Source: Melastoma dodecandrum (taxonomy: Eukaryota; Streptophyta; Magnoliopsida; Myrtales; Melastomataceae). From it: a stretch of 64,000 nucleotides of DNA. The notes beneath the pieces were generated by a model, which saw only the letters and a program-made list of their open reading frames with translations, made no database searches and was not told the DNA's origin. Of this stretch, positions 13,311-25,252 are shown one piece after another; positions within the stretch are counted from its first letter, which is position 1; each line of letters begins with the position of its first letter. Where the stretch lies: positions 124,001 through 188,000 of the forward strand of contig JARUPY010000395.1 of the NCBI GenBank assembly GCA_029817715.1, in the 5' to 3' direction. Position numbers and translations under genes: made by a program.

Positions 13311-16225
13311 TGTAATACCCCAAATTTTCCCATTAAATATCCTTCATTTTGTTTTCTTTAAATGAATATTATTTTTTAAAAAAAATTAACAAAACTCATT
13401 CAAAATGAAGATCTAGCCCATATACATAGACATGGGCCTCTAATTTCTTTAATGACATGGTCAAAGCCCATTCAAAATTTACTTTTCTTTTATTAATTAA
13501 AAAAGTGACGAAATTGTTAATAAAAAATCAAATCATTTGCATTAAATCATTACAATCATGTTTAGCAGATTCATTAATTCCCCCCAAAAAAAAAATATGT
13601 TACCTTCTTTGTCCATATGATGAACCTAGACACAATCCCTCTAACCCTTCATACAATCTTCAATTAGACAATAATCAGACGTAAAAAAAAAAAAAAAAAT
13701 CAATCAGGATCTCTCGAATCCTCTCCTTCCTAGAAACAAAACCTCCCCAATCTCCGATCAAAAGGATACTCTTCAGATAATCAGGGAGGCTCGCTATTAG
13801 AGAATCAGGACAGACAGACGTTCCTCCCTCTGGGGAACAGGAGACTCTACCCCCTCCGGGGAATCGGAGGCCAACTCCTCCTCCGTACACATCAACACCG
13901 GAGCCAAGGACTCCCCCTCTCCAGTGCTGACGAGGCAAAGTCTCCCGACCAGCCTACCAGCCGGCACCCTCCCGGCGTCGTTCATCCTCCTCGGGCCACC
14001 CCGAGGCGAGGTAACCCCCTCGGTGAGACCTCCTCTCACTTTGCTAATTCCAGCATGCTTCTACTATGTTTGGTATGCTGACTCTGTCGTTCCCTTTCTT
14101 TTTTGGCCTACCAAACACACCATGGGGTGAGGAACGAGCCTTCAGACAAGGTCGTAACAGCCAAAGGACAAAGGACAGCCGGCGGCCATCTCCCGCCGAC
14201 ACTTAACCACAATGTAAACATGTCGTAATCATTTAAACTCCTCTCGAAACGCATTTTCGGACGTCTTTTAGACCTCAAAGCTTTCACGGTAGCTTTGGGG
14301 TCGATTTTGCATTCATTTGTGGCATGGAAGTGTCGGGACATCTCCCGGCCTTCTATTTCGATTGTTTTCAGTGGTAACGCCTCAAAAGGCTCTTATTTTC
14401 GAAGAGGTTACGGACGTTTTCGAACCTCGAACCCAAAAGGTCAAATGATCTACAATGAGTGATCATCTTGGAGATATTTTTCTTTTAATTTTTGGTTGAT
14501 CGATGACCAAGATATGCCCCCCCGAAACTAGCGCCACCTTCGCTGACCGCGACAGAATAGTCTGTCTCAGTGTTACTTCCGGGGACATTGCTGGAGATCT
14601 AACCGTTGGATCTTGTTCAAACTTTTTGAACAGAAACTAGACTTCAATATGGTTGTTTATATATATTAACTAACCGTTGAAGTTTCTCTAATAACAAGAT
14701 ATGACCTCGTGAACAGACTGTACACCAAGTGAGGTCTGCCGAGCGTTGCTACTTCACTCTTTGCACAATACCGGTGAATCAAACCGTTGGAGTGTTCTCA
14801 AATTTTGTAGATATTTTCTTCACTTAATCATGTTGACTTTGACATTTCATATGAATTTTTTCACCTTGTGGATGAAAAGATATCAATTTTTGTTCCCACG
14901 GCTCAGGTCAGTCAAACTGGACAAGCTATCTATATTTCTTCCGATTTTTGCACAAGCATATCTTACGATCCAACCGTTGGATCTACGTGAAATTTTGCAC
15001 ACGAATTCTTCATTGCCTTGCCTTTCTGTAAAGTCCTTTTGCACTCCGATCAGACATTTGAGGACCAAGATATGATAGGAACAACACTATTGGTGCAAAC
15101 TGTTTCGCTTTTCCGGACAGCCACCTTAGTTCCTTGATCTTGTGAGATTACACCGTTAGATTTTCATAAAATTTTATTTGCAAACTCCCCATTAAGTTTT
15201 CAAATCTATTGGTTTAAATTTCGATTGAATCTGACAATCTGAACCAAAGTTATAAACCGCTTTCTCAACTATGCGTAATTTGTATTCGTTGTGTTTCGTG
15301 ATTATGCAACTCTTATCATTTGAACATTCTAACCAAATTTCAGTTTCATATTACTTGAAAAATCAACCAACGATTTTGAGGATTCGACAAAGCGACTCTG
15401 AGGAAACCCGTGGTGGAAGCACGTCTCGAAAGCGGCCTAACTGACGGGCCTAGTTGATGTAAAGCCCCCCGGCCGGGCCTCAGGTACATGACGGAGGTGC
15501 GGGCCTCCCGTTTTTCTTTATTTCCACATGTAACGGGTCGTGGGTCCAAGCATAGGCCCACGATCATCACCATTCCCCGCTCCCTTTGATCTCAATAATT
15601 GTTTGTGCTTGGCCGCATGCCTTAGGCTCATAGGCTTATCATCGCATGCTGTTTTCCAAACACACTTGAGTTCGGGTCCAAAAACTCGAATCGAGTCCAA
15701 CGCCCGTAAAACATTGACATGAGTCCGGAGTCATACCCGGATCGGGTCCAACACCCGTTAAACAACAGCAAATCTTTTGGAGCAAACGCCACCTCCTTTT
15801 TCGCATGTTAGAATGTAAGAGTTAATAAATAGGAATCCCCGAACCAACTGTTTTTCCGACTTAAACAACTTTTAAAAATAAGTCGGTGGCTACTCCGTAA
15901 TAGTTTACCTAGGTTAAACAACAACCTTTTTACGGAGCCATTTTGGATGAGGGACTGACGACACGAGCCGCTCCCGGAACCTCCTGAAGCTTCCTCCTCG
16001 GGCCATGCGCTTATTTTCGCCCGTCGCCTTTTAAGGAGCATGGAGACGATTGGCGAAAAGTCTGGGCAGACCCAATCAGGAATCGAAGGAGCGACCACCT
16101 CAGTCTTTTCCGCAGCGTTCGACGCTCGAGTCGCGACGCCGACCGGAATACTCTAGGGGAGTGGGCCCGGATCCTCGGGTTGTCCGAACCGTCGCGCGCA
16201 TGCGAGGCAGGAAGGCGCGCGTACA
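13311..16225 (+). repeat. 5' LTR of the LARD-like element
   Basis: 2915 bp from TGTAATACCCC to GCGTACA. Nearly colinear with 22335-25252. The first 400 bases are AT-rich, then a GC-rich block (13750-14050), then a long unique stretch. Open frames inside (for example 13797-14039 on the minus strand) recur in the other LTR only because the DNA is duplicated. Confidence 0.95.
15823..15833 (+). promoter_or_regulatory. Possible LTR TATA box
   Basis: taataaatagg lies about 390 bases from the LTR end and is conserved in the right LTR (near 24845-24855). The position suits an LTR promoter, but no start site can be read directly. Confidence 0.3.
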
Positions 16226-16232
16226 TCCCGGA

Positions 16233-16250
16233 TGGCGACTCCGTTGGGGA
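16233..16250 (+). other. Primer binding site, tRNA-Arg type
   Basis: tggcgactccgttgggga starts seven bases after the LTR. It begins with TGG (complement of the tRNA CCA end) and fits the 3' end of a plant tRNA-Arg whose acceptor stem ends GGAGTCG, with about one mismatch. The tRNA match is from memory of tRNA sequences. Confidence 0.7.
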
Positions 16251-18483
16251 CTCTGCATGTGGATTCGTTTAGAAGGCTCTTACATTTTTAATCCACATGC
16301 GGAGAGGGGTTCTTGTTTGCGTATGTAATTGCTTGGCTCGGTGCCTTTTGTTTGTTCTCATGGTTGTGTTCGTTTACCGCTTTCCTAAGCATATCTAGGT
16401 GTGCCCGAACCCGGGGCTAGGATTTTTAGGGGGGTCACCGAGAGGCTCAGCCTGCTGCTATTTGCAGTATGGTTTTTGGCCGGGACCCCGCCTCCCTCAG
16501 TCCGAGGGAGGTTTAGAAGCCTTCATCCGAGAGTCTAGCATTGTTTGCCCACTACAGGTACCAGACGCCGCACGTGCATTTGTTTGTTACTGAGTGACTG
16601 CTACATGTGCAGGGACAGGTGTCAGGTACGCTTTGTCTGCTATAACTGTAAAACTAACAATGCTCGTTTTTACAGTTGGGTCGAGCTTATTACAGCGGGC
16701 TTCAAGAAACCTCTTTTGTCTTATTACCCTACTTGATATTACCGCCTATTGCATATCATACATTTGGGCAACCACATGAGTGTCTGTCTAATTATAGTTT
16801 TCAAATTAACAAATCATTTACAATAATTGTTTCATGACATTATTTCATTTCTTTCGTAAATGCATACACATATATGAGTGCGATTAAGCAACAACATAAA
16901 CTTATCATGCATCGATTACACTGTTGCATGATACTAATCCAATCCTTCTTTCTACTTTCTTTTCGAGGTTTAATTCTCCAACATGGCTCCCCGAACGGGA
17001 CTAGGAACAAGGCATGACATTACAAATCTACAAGCACAAGAATACCAAGGATACCATGGCGGCAACCAAGGCCCAAAGCCGCATATCCAACGACACAAAG
17101 GCCAAAGCTATCCTGACAACTGCCAAGGCCCAAAGCCAAACACGAAAACCAAATTTCACCCAATGGCTACCAAAGTTCAAAGTCGAATCTACAACAATAT
17201 GAAAACCCCAAAGAGGTTACATCTCACCAGCCAGCCGCAGTCAACATCGGAGCTAATGACGACCCCAAAGAGCCGTTCACAGACATGCTACAATCGGACA
17301 CGCTGGGAACATCACGCCCCTATTAATCCGATAATCACTCCAAGGAAATAGAAGCGATCCCACTACGTTATCTGTCAGTACAACTTCGGCACCAATAAAA
17401 ACATTTATTTCAGACATGAACGATTCCCCAGCATACAACCCAAGCATCGATCATCAACATGGGGCAGTCCTTCAATCTACTTCTCAAACTCTCACCCTCG
17501 ACATTGACAATCTTGACAGGAGTCACAAGAGACAGATCCTCTAGCTTACATCCCATCATCGGCTTTCTTCACCATGCCAACAATACATTCCAGCACAAGG
17601 GGCAAACTCCATCACTCACAATGACATCGAGAGATCAGGACAGCTGCAAGCAATCAACCCCAAATACGAACACTTCATTCAACCTCGTCGTTTCTCCGAC
17701 AATAAGGACTTGACGAATGTCGGATCCACAGTATCCCAATCACTAAAACATGAACATGGACGAGATTCTTCAAGCGACGGCGAACACATAGCGCGACTGG
17801 CATTAGAAACACCCATTCGCTCTAGTCGTCTTTCAACAGTTCAAAACATACATGATGAACTTATCGATATTTAAACTGCTAACACCAAGACTTCCAATTT
17901 ACCTCGCAGGTATAAGATGTCTCGTCTGAGGCTCACATAACAGCTTACAAAATACCAAAGAACATGATGTCTACTCAACGACGACGCATACTTCGACTGG
18001 GGCAATTCCCTTTGAATTCCTTACGGCACTCAAGCGGTCATCCCGACAGTAGTAAGCCACCAAGTCTCATCAAAGAAAAGAGGAGAAGGTCAGTCACCGC
18101 CTCACGCATTGACGAGAAACAAGCACCTCGGCCCACCACATGAGCGGCCAATCCCCTAGCTCGCCGACCACAATTGCGGTCATCGCCCACGCGCACCACA
18201 AAGAGCTATCAACTTTGCACATCCGGGACATTCAATCGAAGTCAATCATCTTATCAGAAAGAACCGTCACAAACACTCAACGTAGACAATCTTCGATATT
18301 ACAATACATTAAAGGGAATATATATTCCTTGATCAATTCTTCCTTGCAAAAATAAGTTACATGAGCTCACTTATTTTAGCCCTTGTCGCATGTTGACGAA
18401 GGCGAGGGTGGTAGGGTGGAAAAATTTCGAGCCAAAGTTTCGAAACAGCTTTCGACGACGACAATACGTAAACAATCAAGGGT
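16251..18483 (+). other. Non-coding left interior of the element
   Basis: No retroviral domain appears in any frame. The longest open frame, 16983-17351 (122 residues), is Gln/Lys/Pro-rich with repeated 'caaggcccaaag' DNA words and has no recognisable gag features. A cggaagc-poor, CA-rich composition dominates 17000-18350. The first of the recurrent 'agttacatgagc' words appears at about 18355. Confidence 0.6.
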
Positions 18484-18690
18484 AAATCTCCATGCGGTCT
18501 AGGGACAAATCTCCAAATGATCATGGGATAGATCTTCGAACAAGCCTGGGGCGAATCTCCGAGTAAGTATGGACAAATCTACATGTAATCTTAAGGCAAA
18601 TCCCCGACCGATCCAGGGGCAAATCTCCGAGTAATCGTGGACATATCTCCAAGCAATCCTGGGGCATACCTCCAAGCTACCTTGGGACAA
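18484..18690 (+). repeat. Tandem array, nine 22-23 bp units
   Basis: Nine diverged copies of a unit like aaatctccgagtaatcgtgg start near 18484, 18507, 18530, 18553, 18575, 18597, 18620, 18643 and 18666. Units run head to tail without spacers, so this is a minisatellite and not a CRISPR array. Confidence 0.85.
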
Positions 18691-19332
18691 GACAGAGCAA
18701 TCTTGGTTAATTCCCCATTGACAAACCAACAAAACACATGAAAGGGAGTATTTGTTCCTTAACTAATACTTTCTTCGCAAAACGAGTTACATGAGCTTAC
18801 TTGTTGTGCCCTCTATGCTTATCTCAGGAAGTACATGAACATCCTAGACAGACAATCAAGACAATCAATAAAGTTCGAATCAAAGCTTTGGAGCAACTTG
18901 TCATCAACAAGACAACAAATTACATGAAAGGGGGACATGAACGCCCTAGGCCGACAATGAAGACAAACAATAAATCTTCAAACCAGAACTTCATAACACA
19001 ACCTTCATCAACAAATTTCTTTACATCCCCAAAGAACTGGGAAATGAACACCGACAATACACAAGAAAAGGGAGAATCACACAGTCATTACTCTCTTCAT
19101 CAAACTAAGCGGAATTACATGAGAACATTTCGTTTACGTCCTTTGTCTCGTTGGCAGGTACAAGAGCACCTCACACGAATGGTACACAACTCCTATGACA
19201 AAGGCGAAGGTGGCAAAGCTTCAAGCCAAAGTCTTGTAGCAATTTCGTCAAACCTTCGAATCCATCGGACGAAGACGCAATGACGAAACCATACAAAAGG
19301 GAAGTACTAAAACTCTACTTCACTTTTCTTAT

Positions 19333-20040
19333 AAATGAAGTTACATGAGCAAACTTCAATCACACTCTAAAAGAAATAAGTCACATAAACTCACTTATTT
19401 TTTTTTTTGTCGTCTGTTTGATAGGTACATGAGCAACCTTATACAACAGATACAAAATCAGAGTAGCCACTTCGTCAAACCTTCGATTCCATCGGACGAA
19501 GACGCAATGACGAAACCTTACAAAAGGGAAGTACCGAAACCCTACACTACTTCACCTTTCCTATAAATGAAATTACATGAGCAAATTGCATTTCTACTCT
19601 AGAAGAATCAAGTTGCACGAAGACACTTGTTTTCTTTTCATCTGTTTGATAGGTACATGAGCAACCTTATACAACGGGTACAAAACCAGAGTAGCCATTT
19701 TGTCAAACCTTCGACTCCAACGGACGAAGACGCAATGACGAGATCATACAAGAGGGAAGTACCAGAACTCTACTTCACCTTTCTTACAAATGAAGTTACA
19801 CGAGCAAACTTCATTCTTATTCTAACAGAAACAAGTTGCATGAACTCACTTGTTTCTCGCCATCTGTTTGATAGGTACATGAGCTTCCTTATACAACAGA
19901 CGTCAGGCAAGAGCAACCATTTCGTCAATCCTTTGATTCCTACGGACGAAGATGCAATGACGAAACACATAGAAAAAGGAAGTATCAAAACTCTACTTCG
20001 CTTTTCATAAAAATGAAGTTACATGAGCAAACTTCATTCC
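19333..20040 (+). repeat. Tandem array of about 222-232 bp units
   Basis: Unit starts (aaatgaagttacatgagc and variants) fall near 19333, 19565, 19790 and 20012. Each unit continues with a (t/c)tgtttgataggtacatgagc block, a tcgtcaaaccttcgattcc block and gacgaagacgcaatgacg. Three full copies plus the start of a fourth. Divergence is modest. Confidence 0.88.
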
Positions 20041-20050
20041 TACTTTAAAA

Positions 20051-20580
20051 GAAACAAGTTACATGAGCTTACTTGTTGTCCGCCCTTTGGCGAGTGCAGG
20101 TACATGAACATCCTTGCATTACGAACAAAGGCGCGGGCGGTTGGTTGGAAATTTCGAATCAAAATTCGAGATTACCTTTGTTTATCACCAAGGATAATTA
20201 CATTAATTCAATTTTAATTCTTTCTCTATGAAACAAGTTACAAGAGCTCACTTGTGTTGTCCGCCCTTTGGCGAGTGCAGGTACATGAACATCCTTGCAT
20301 TACGAACAAAGGCGCGGGCGGTTGGGTGGAAATTTTGGATCAAAATTCGAGATTGCCTTTGTTTATCACCAAGGATGATTATATTAATTCAATTCTAACA
20401 CTTTCTCTGTGAAACAAGTTACAAGAGCTCACTTGTGTTCCCGCCCTTTGGCGAGTGTAGGTACATGAACATCCTGCATTACGAACAAAGGTGTGGGTGG
20501 TCGGGTGGAAGATTTCGAACCAAAGTTTCGAGATTTGCCTTTGTTGTCACCAAGGATGATCATATGGAAAGGGAGTATCA
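20051..20580 (+). repeat. Tandem array of three 180-bp units
   Basis: The word cgccctttggcgagtg lies at 20081, 20262 and 20442, giving periods of 181 and 180. Each unit holds aacaagttac(a)agagct, aggtacatgaacatcc, the (a)cgaacaaaggcgcggg block and a caccaaggat block. The units share the tacatgagc and aggtacatgarc words with the preceding 222-232 bp array, so both arrays probably grew from one ancestral unit. Confidence 0.88.
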
Positions 20581-22321
20581 TCTACACTACTCTCTAACAA
20601 ATTTCTTATCATTCCCTAGGCGGAGTCAAACCTCCATTTCCCCAGTTGGAGTCGGTTACAAATACCGTATTCCTCAACAAGAGTAGAATATACAAATATA
20701 TTCTTCCAGAACGACCATCGAGATGGGCATATTCATCTCATATCCCCAGCGAATACCCAACTTTATTATAATCTCCCCAAGCGAGAGTCGAAGTACATGA
20801 GCTAACTTCATCTCCGTCCGTTGTCAACTGTGTAGGCACATGGGTTCCACACAGTACGGTACAAACTCTTAGGCAACGGCGTGGGTGGTTGGATGGAAGC
20901 CGTTCCGAGTCTAATCTCGAGGACCATGACTGGGGCATGAAAGTGCAAACACTTTCCCCGCGAAACTTGCACAAGAGCACCACCTTAGTACGATGTCTCC
21001 AAAGAGGTTTGCGTACCTAAACCTATTCACTTCTTAAGCATTTGTGTGCCCTTTGCATACAATTTTAAAAGATTTTGACAATAGGAATACTTCTGGGCGA
21101 GAATTGGAGAAGGAAAACCACCCATTCCCCAAACACTTACCCAAAGAGAGATGAAAGTAAACACTGTGAGGATTTACCTACACAAGCGTCCGGGTGGACA
21201 AAGAATCATTTGACAAAAGATGCTCGTACTGGGATGAAATCGAGCACTTCTTCTATATCCCAAACACAAAACATTGACCATTGCTAGCCCTTTCGAGACA
21301 AAGTCGAAGTTTCTTTATACACTATTCCCTCTGAGTCTAAGGACCGCCTCACATAGAGGTAAATGGAGATCCTGTAGTAAAAAACCGGGAGCAGCGGACT
21401 ATAGAGGTGACACTTCCTCAAGGTTCAAGTGAATAAGCACCATCGAGAGACATGCACACCAGTCGAGACGTTTTCAAAGATAGTTGTCTTCATCAACACA
21501 ACGAAAATCCCAAAGGAGTCCAAAGCACCTCCAACAAAAGTCGACAAGAAAAGAAAGTGGGGCAACTTCCTACAAATCGTCAAAAAAAAGAAGAAGCAAA
21601 ATCAGCGCAACAACCAAAGACTTCAAGAGTAGAGCGCAAGAAAAATAAAACAAAAGAGCAAATTAAAGCACCAGGGCCGACATGAACGGTCGTAAAAGCA
21701 AAGGTGCTATATGCCGGAGAAAACGAGGAGAAGACACTCCCAAAAGCAGATTTCCAAAGCTCTAGTTGATCGTCCATCAGTCCCCAACGGCGTGTCTCAA
21801 CAGGTCTACTGCCTGGTAGATGGAGAATTCGCTTGGACAGTGGAACCTCTGTGGTGCAACAGCTTCCATGAGGTCCTTAGACTCGTTCCTTCAAAATGAC
21901 AAATTCAGATTCTCTATTCAAAGGCCTTATGCCAAAGCCACATTACAACCCACATAAAGACTCCTTCGACTAGTACATGAGCATCCAAGTCAAAGGAATT
22001 CTAAAATCCAACTGTGACAGGTTTCAGCAGTAAGAGCGAGTTGGGATAAAAGTCAGAAGTCCTTCTCTGTTCTCGCTCAGAAGTGCATGCATGGGAGCAT
22101 GGGTGTTATGATCACAATAAATTTCATCAAAATAAATCATGACATGCATGGGCGTTATGATCACACATATTTCAACACTCCCGTATTTCACGGGGTCTCA
22201 TTTATTACTAACAGTTTTCTTGATTAGACCCCAACGTATAGGTTTATCAAGAATACCTTGAATAACAATTTGGGGTATTAATGAAGTCTTTGCGAACAAA
22301 TCTTCTTCCAGATTTCATCGC
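20581..22321 (+). other. Non-coding right interior of the element
   Basis: No retroviral protein is recognised. Single degenerate copies of the array words (tacatgagctaacttc at about 20790, aggcacatggg at about 20834) show that array-like sequence once extended here. The last 250 bases are typical 3' untranslated sequence before the polypurine tract. Confidence 0.55.
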
Positions 22322-22334
22322 AAAGAGGGGCAAC
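22322..22334 (+). other. Polypurine tract of the LARD-like element
   Basis: aaagaggggcaac immediately precedes the right LTR TGTAATACC. Purine run aaagagggg is the expected plus-strand primer. Confidence 0.75.
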
Positions 22335-25252
22335 TGTAATACCCCAAATTTTCCCATTAAATATTCGTCATTTTGTTTTCTTTAAATGAATATTATTTTT
22401 TAAAAAAAATTAACAAAACTCATTCAAAATGAAGATCTAGCCCATATACATAGACATGGGCCTCTAATTTCTTTAATGACATGGTCAAAGCCCATTCAAA
22501 ATTTACTTTTCTTTTATTAATTAAAAAAGTGACGAAATTGTTAATAAAAAATCAAATCATTTGCATTAAATCATTACAATCATGTTTAGCAGATTCATTA
22601 ATTCCGGCCCAAAAAATAATATGTTACCTTCTTTGTCCATATGATGAACCTAGACACAATCCCTCTAACCCTTCATACAATCTTCAATTAGACAATAATC
22701 AGACGTAAAAAAAAAAAAAAAATCAATCAGGATCTCTCGAATCCTCTCCTTCCTAGAAACAAAACCTCCCCAATCTCCGATCAAAAGGATACTCTTCAGA
22801 TAATCAGGGAGGCTCGCTATTAGAGAATCAGGACAGACAGACGTTCCTCCCTCTGGGGAACAGGAGACTCTACCCCCTCCGGGGAATCGGAGGCCAACTC
22901 CTCCTCCGTACACATCAACACCGGAGCCAAGGACTCCCCCTCTCCAGTGCTGACGAGGCAAAGTCTCCCGACCAGCCTACCAGCCGGCACCCTCCCGGCG
23001 TCGTTCATCCTCCTCGGGCCACCCCGAGGCGAGGTAACCCCCTCGGTGAGACCTCCTCTCACTTTGCTAATTCCAGCATGCTTCTACTATGTTTGGTATG
23101 CTGACTATGTTGTTCCCTTTCTTTTCGGCCTACCACACACACCATGGGGTGAGGAACGAGCCTTCAGACAAGGTCGTAACAGCCAAAGACAAAGGACAGC
23201 CGGCGCGCCATCTCCCGCCGACACTTAACCACAACGTAAACAGGTCGTAATCATTTAAACTCCTCTCGAAACGCATTTTCGGACGTCTTTTAGACCTCAA
23301 AGCTTTCACGGTAGCTTTGGGGTCGATTTTGCATTCATTTGTGGCATGGAAGTGTCGGGACATCTCCCGGCCTTCTATTTCGATTGTTTTCAGTGGTAAC
23401 GCCTCAAAAGGCTCTTATTTTCGAAGAGGTTACGGACGTTTTCGAACCTCGAACCCAAAAGGTCAAATGATCTACAATGAGTGATCATCTTGGAGATATT
23501 TTTCTTTTAATTTTTGGTTGATCGATGACCAAGATATGCCCCCCCGAAACTAGCGCCACCTTCGCTGACCGCGACAGAATAGTCTGTCTCAGTGTTACTT
23601 CCGGGGACATTGCTGGAGATCTAACCGTTGGATCTTGTTCAAACTTTTTGAACAGAAACTAGACTTCAATATGGTTGTTTATATATATTAACTAACCGTT
23701 GAAGTTTCTCTAATAACAAGATATGACCTCGTGAACAGACTATACACCAAGTGAGGTCTGCCGAGCGTTGCTACTTCACTCTTTGCATAATACCGGTGAA
23801 TCAAACCGTTGGAGTATTCTCAAATTTTGTAGATATTTTCTTCACTTAATCATGATGACTTTGACATTTCATATGCATTTTTTCACCTTGTGGATGAAAA
23901 GATATCAATTTTTGTTCCCACAGCTCAGGTCAGTCAAACTGGACAAGCTATCTATATTTCTTCCGATTTTTGCACAAGCATATCTTACGATCCAACCGTT
24001 GGATCTACGTGAAATTTTGCACACGAATTCTTCATTTCCTTGCCTTTCTGTAAAATTATTTTGCACTCCAATCGGACATTTGAGGACCAAGATATGATAG
24101 GAACAACACTGTTGGTGCAAATTGTCCTTCTTCTCCGGACAGCCACTTTAGTTCCTTGATCTTGTGAGATTGTACCGTTAGATTTTTATAAAATTTTATA
24201 TGCAAACTCCCCATTATGTTTCAAATCTATTGGTTCAAATTTCGATTGAATCGGACAATCCGAACCATAGTTATAAACCGCTTTCTCAACTACGCGTAAT
24301 TCGTATTCGTTGTGTTTCCTGATTATGCAACTCTTATCATTTGAACATTCTAACCAAATTTCCGTTTTATATTACATGAAAAATCAACCAACGATTTCGA
24401 GGATTCGACAAAGCGGCTCCGAGGAAACCCGTGGTGGAAGCACGTCTCGAAAGTGGTCCAACTGATGGGCCCAGTTGATGTAAAGCCCCCCGGTCGGGCC
24501 TAAGGTACATGAGGGAGGTGCGGGCCTCCCGTTTTTCTTTATTTCCACATGTAACGGGTCGTGGGCCCAAGTGCATAGGCCCACGATCATCACCATTCCC
24601 CGCTCCCTTTGATCTCAATAATTGTTTGTGCTTGGCTGCATGCCTTAGGCTCAAAGGCTTATCACCGTTTGCTGTTTTCCAAATACACATGAGTTCGGGC
24701 CCAAAACCTCGAATCGAGTCCAACGCCCGTAAAACATTGACATGAGTCCGGAATCATACCCGGATCGGGTCCAACACCCGTTAAACAACAGCAAATCTTT
24801 TAGAGCAAACGCCACATCCTTTTTCGCATGTTTGAATGTAAGAGTTAATAAATAGGAACCCCCGAACCAACTGTTTTTCCGACTTAAACCACTTTTCAAA
24901 ACTAACTCGGTGGCGACTCCATAATAGCTTTCCAAGGTTAAACAACAACAACCTTTTCACAGAGCCATTTTGGATGAGGGACTGGCGACACGAGCCACTC
25001 CCGGATCCTCCTGAAGCCTCCTCCTCGGGCCATGCGCTTCTTTTCGCCCGTCGTCTCTTGAGGAGCATGGAGACGATCGGCGAAGAGTCTGGGCAGACCC
25101 GATTAGGAATCGAAGGAGGGACCACCCTAGTCTTTTCCGCAGCGTTCGACGCTCGAGTCGCGACGCCGATCGGAAGACTCTAGGGGAGCAGGCCCGGATC
25201 CTCGGGTCGTCCGAACCGTTGCGCGCGTGCTAGGCCGGAAGGCGCGCGTACA
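22335..25252 (+). repeat. 3' LTR of the LARD-like element
   Basis: 2918 bp, matching 13311-16225 with scattered single-base changes and short indels. It ends GCGCGCGTACA, followed by tttga, the right target-site duplicate. Confidence 0.95.

Larger units (their letters stand above)
13311..25252 (+). mobile_element. Non-autonomous LTR retrotransposon (LARD-like, tRNA-Arg primed)
   Basis: A complete 11.9-kb element. Two LTRs of 2915 and 2918 bp run from TGTAATACCCC to GCGCGCGTACA, so both start TG and end CA. They flank an interior of 6.1 kb and are bordered by the near-duplication ttgga/tttga. A primer site follows seven bases after the left LTR and a purine-rich tract precedes the right one. 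The interior has no gag, protease, RT or integrase in any frame; it consists largely of tandem arrays. Large LTRs, full RNA-priming signals and a non-coding interior define a large retrotransposon derivative (LARD), which must borrow proteins from an autonomous relative. The Arg-type primer site and LTR size recall Tat/Ogre Ty3/gypsy elements, but that assignment is inference. The LTRs differ by scattered substitutions and small indels, so insertion is fairly recent. Confidence 0.92.

Noticed and set aside
13675..14341. Open frames in the GC-rich LTR segment that recur at 22665-23363 with almost the same protein
   Set aside because: The conservation is explained by LTR duplication. The translations are low-complexity and show no domain; frames on both strands are equally well kept.
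16983..17351. Candidate gag of the LARD-like element
   Set aside because: Gln/Pro/Lys-rich and repeat-derived; no capsid or zinc-knuckle signature.
18484..20580. Possible CRISPR-like array
   Set aside because: Units are contiguous, without unique spacers, and the DNA is a plant retrotransposon interior.
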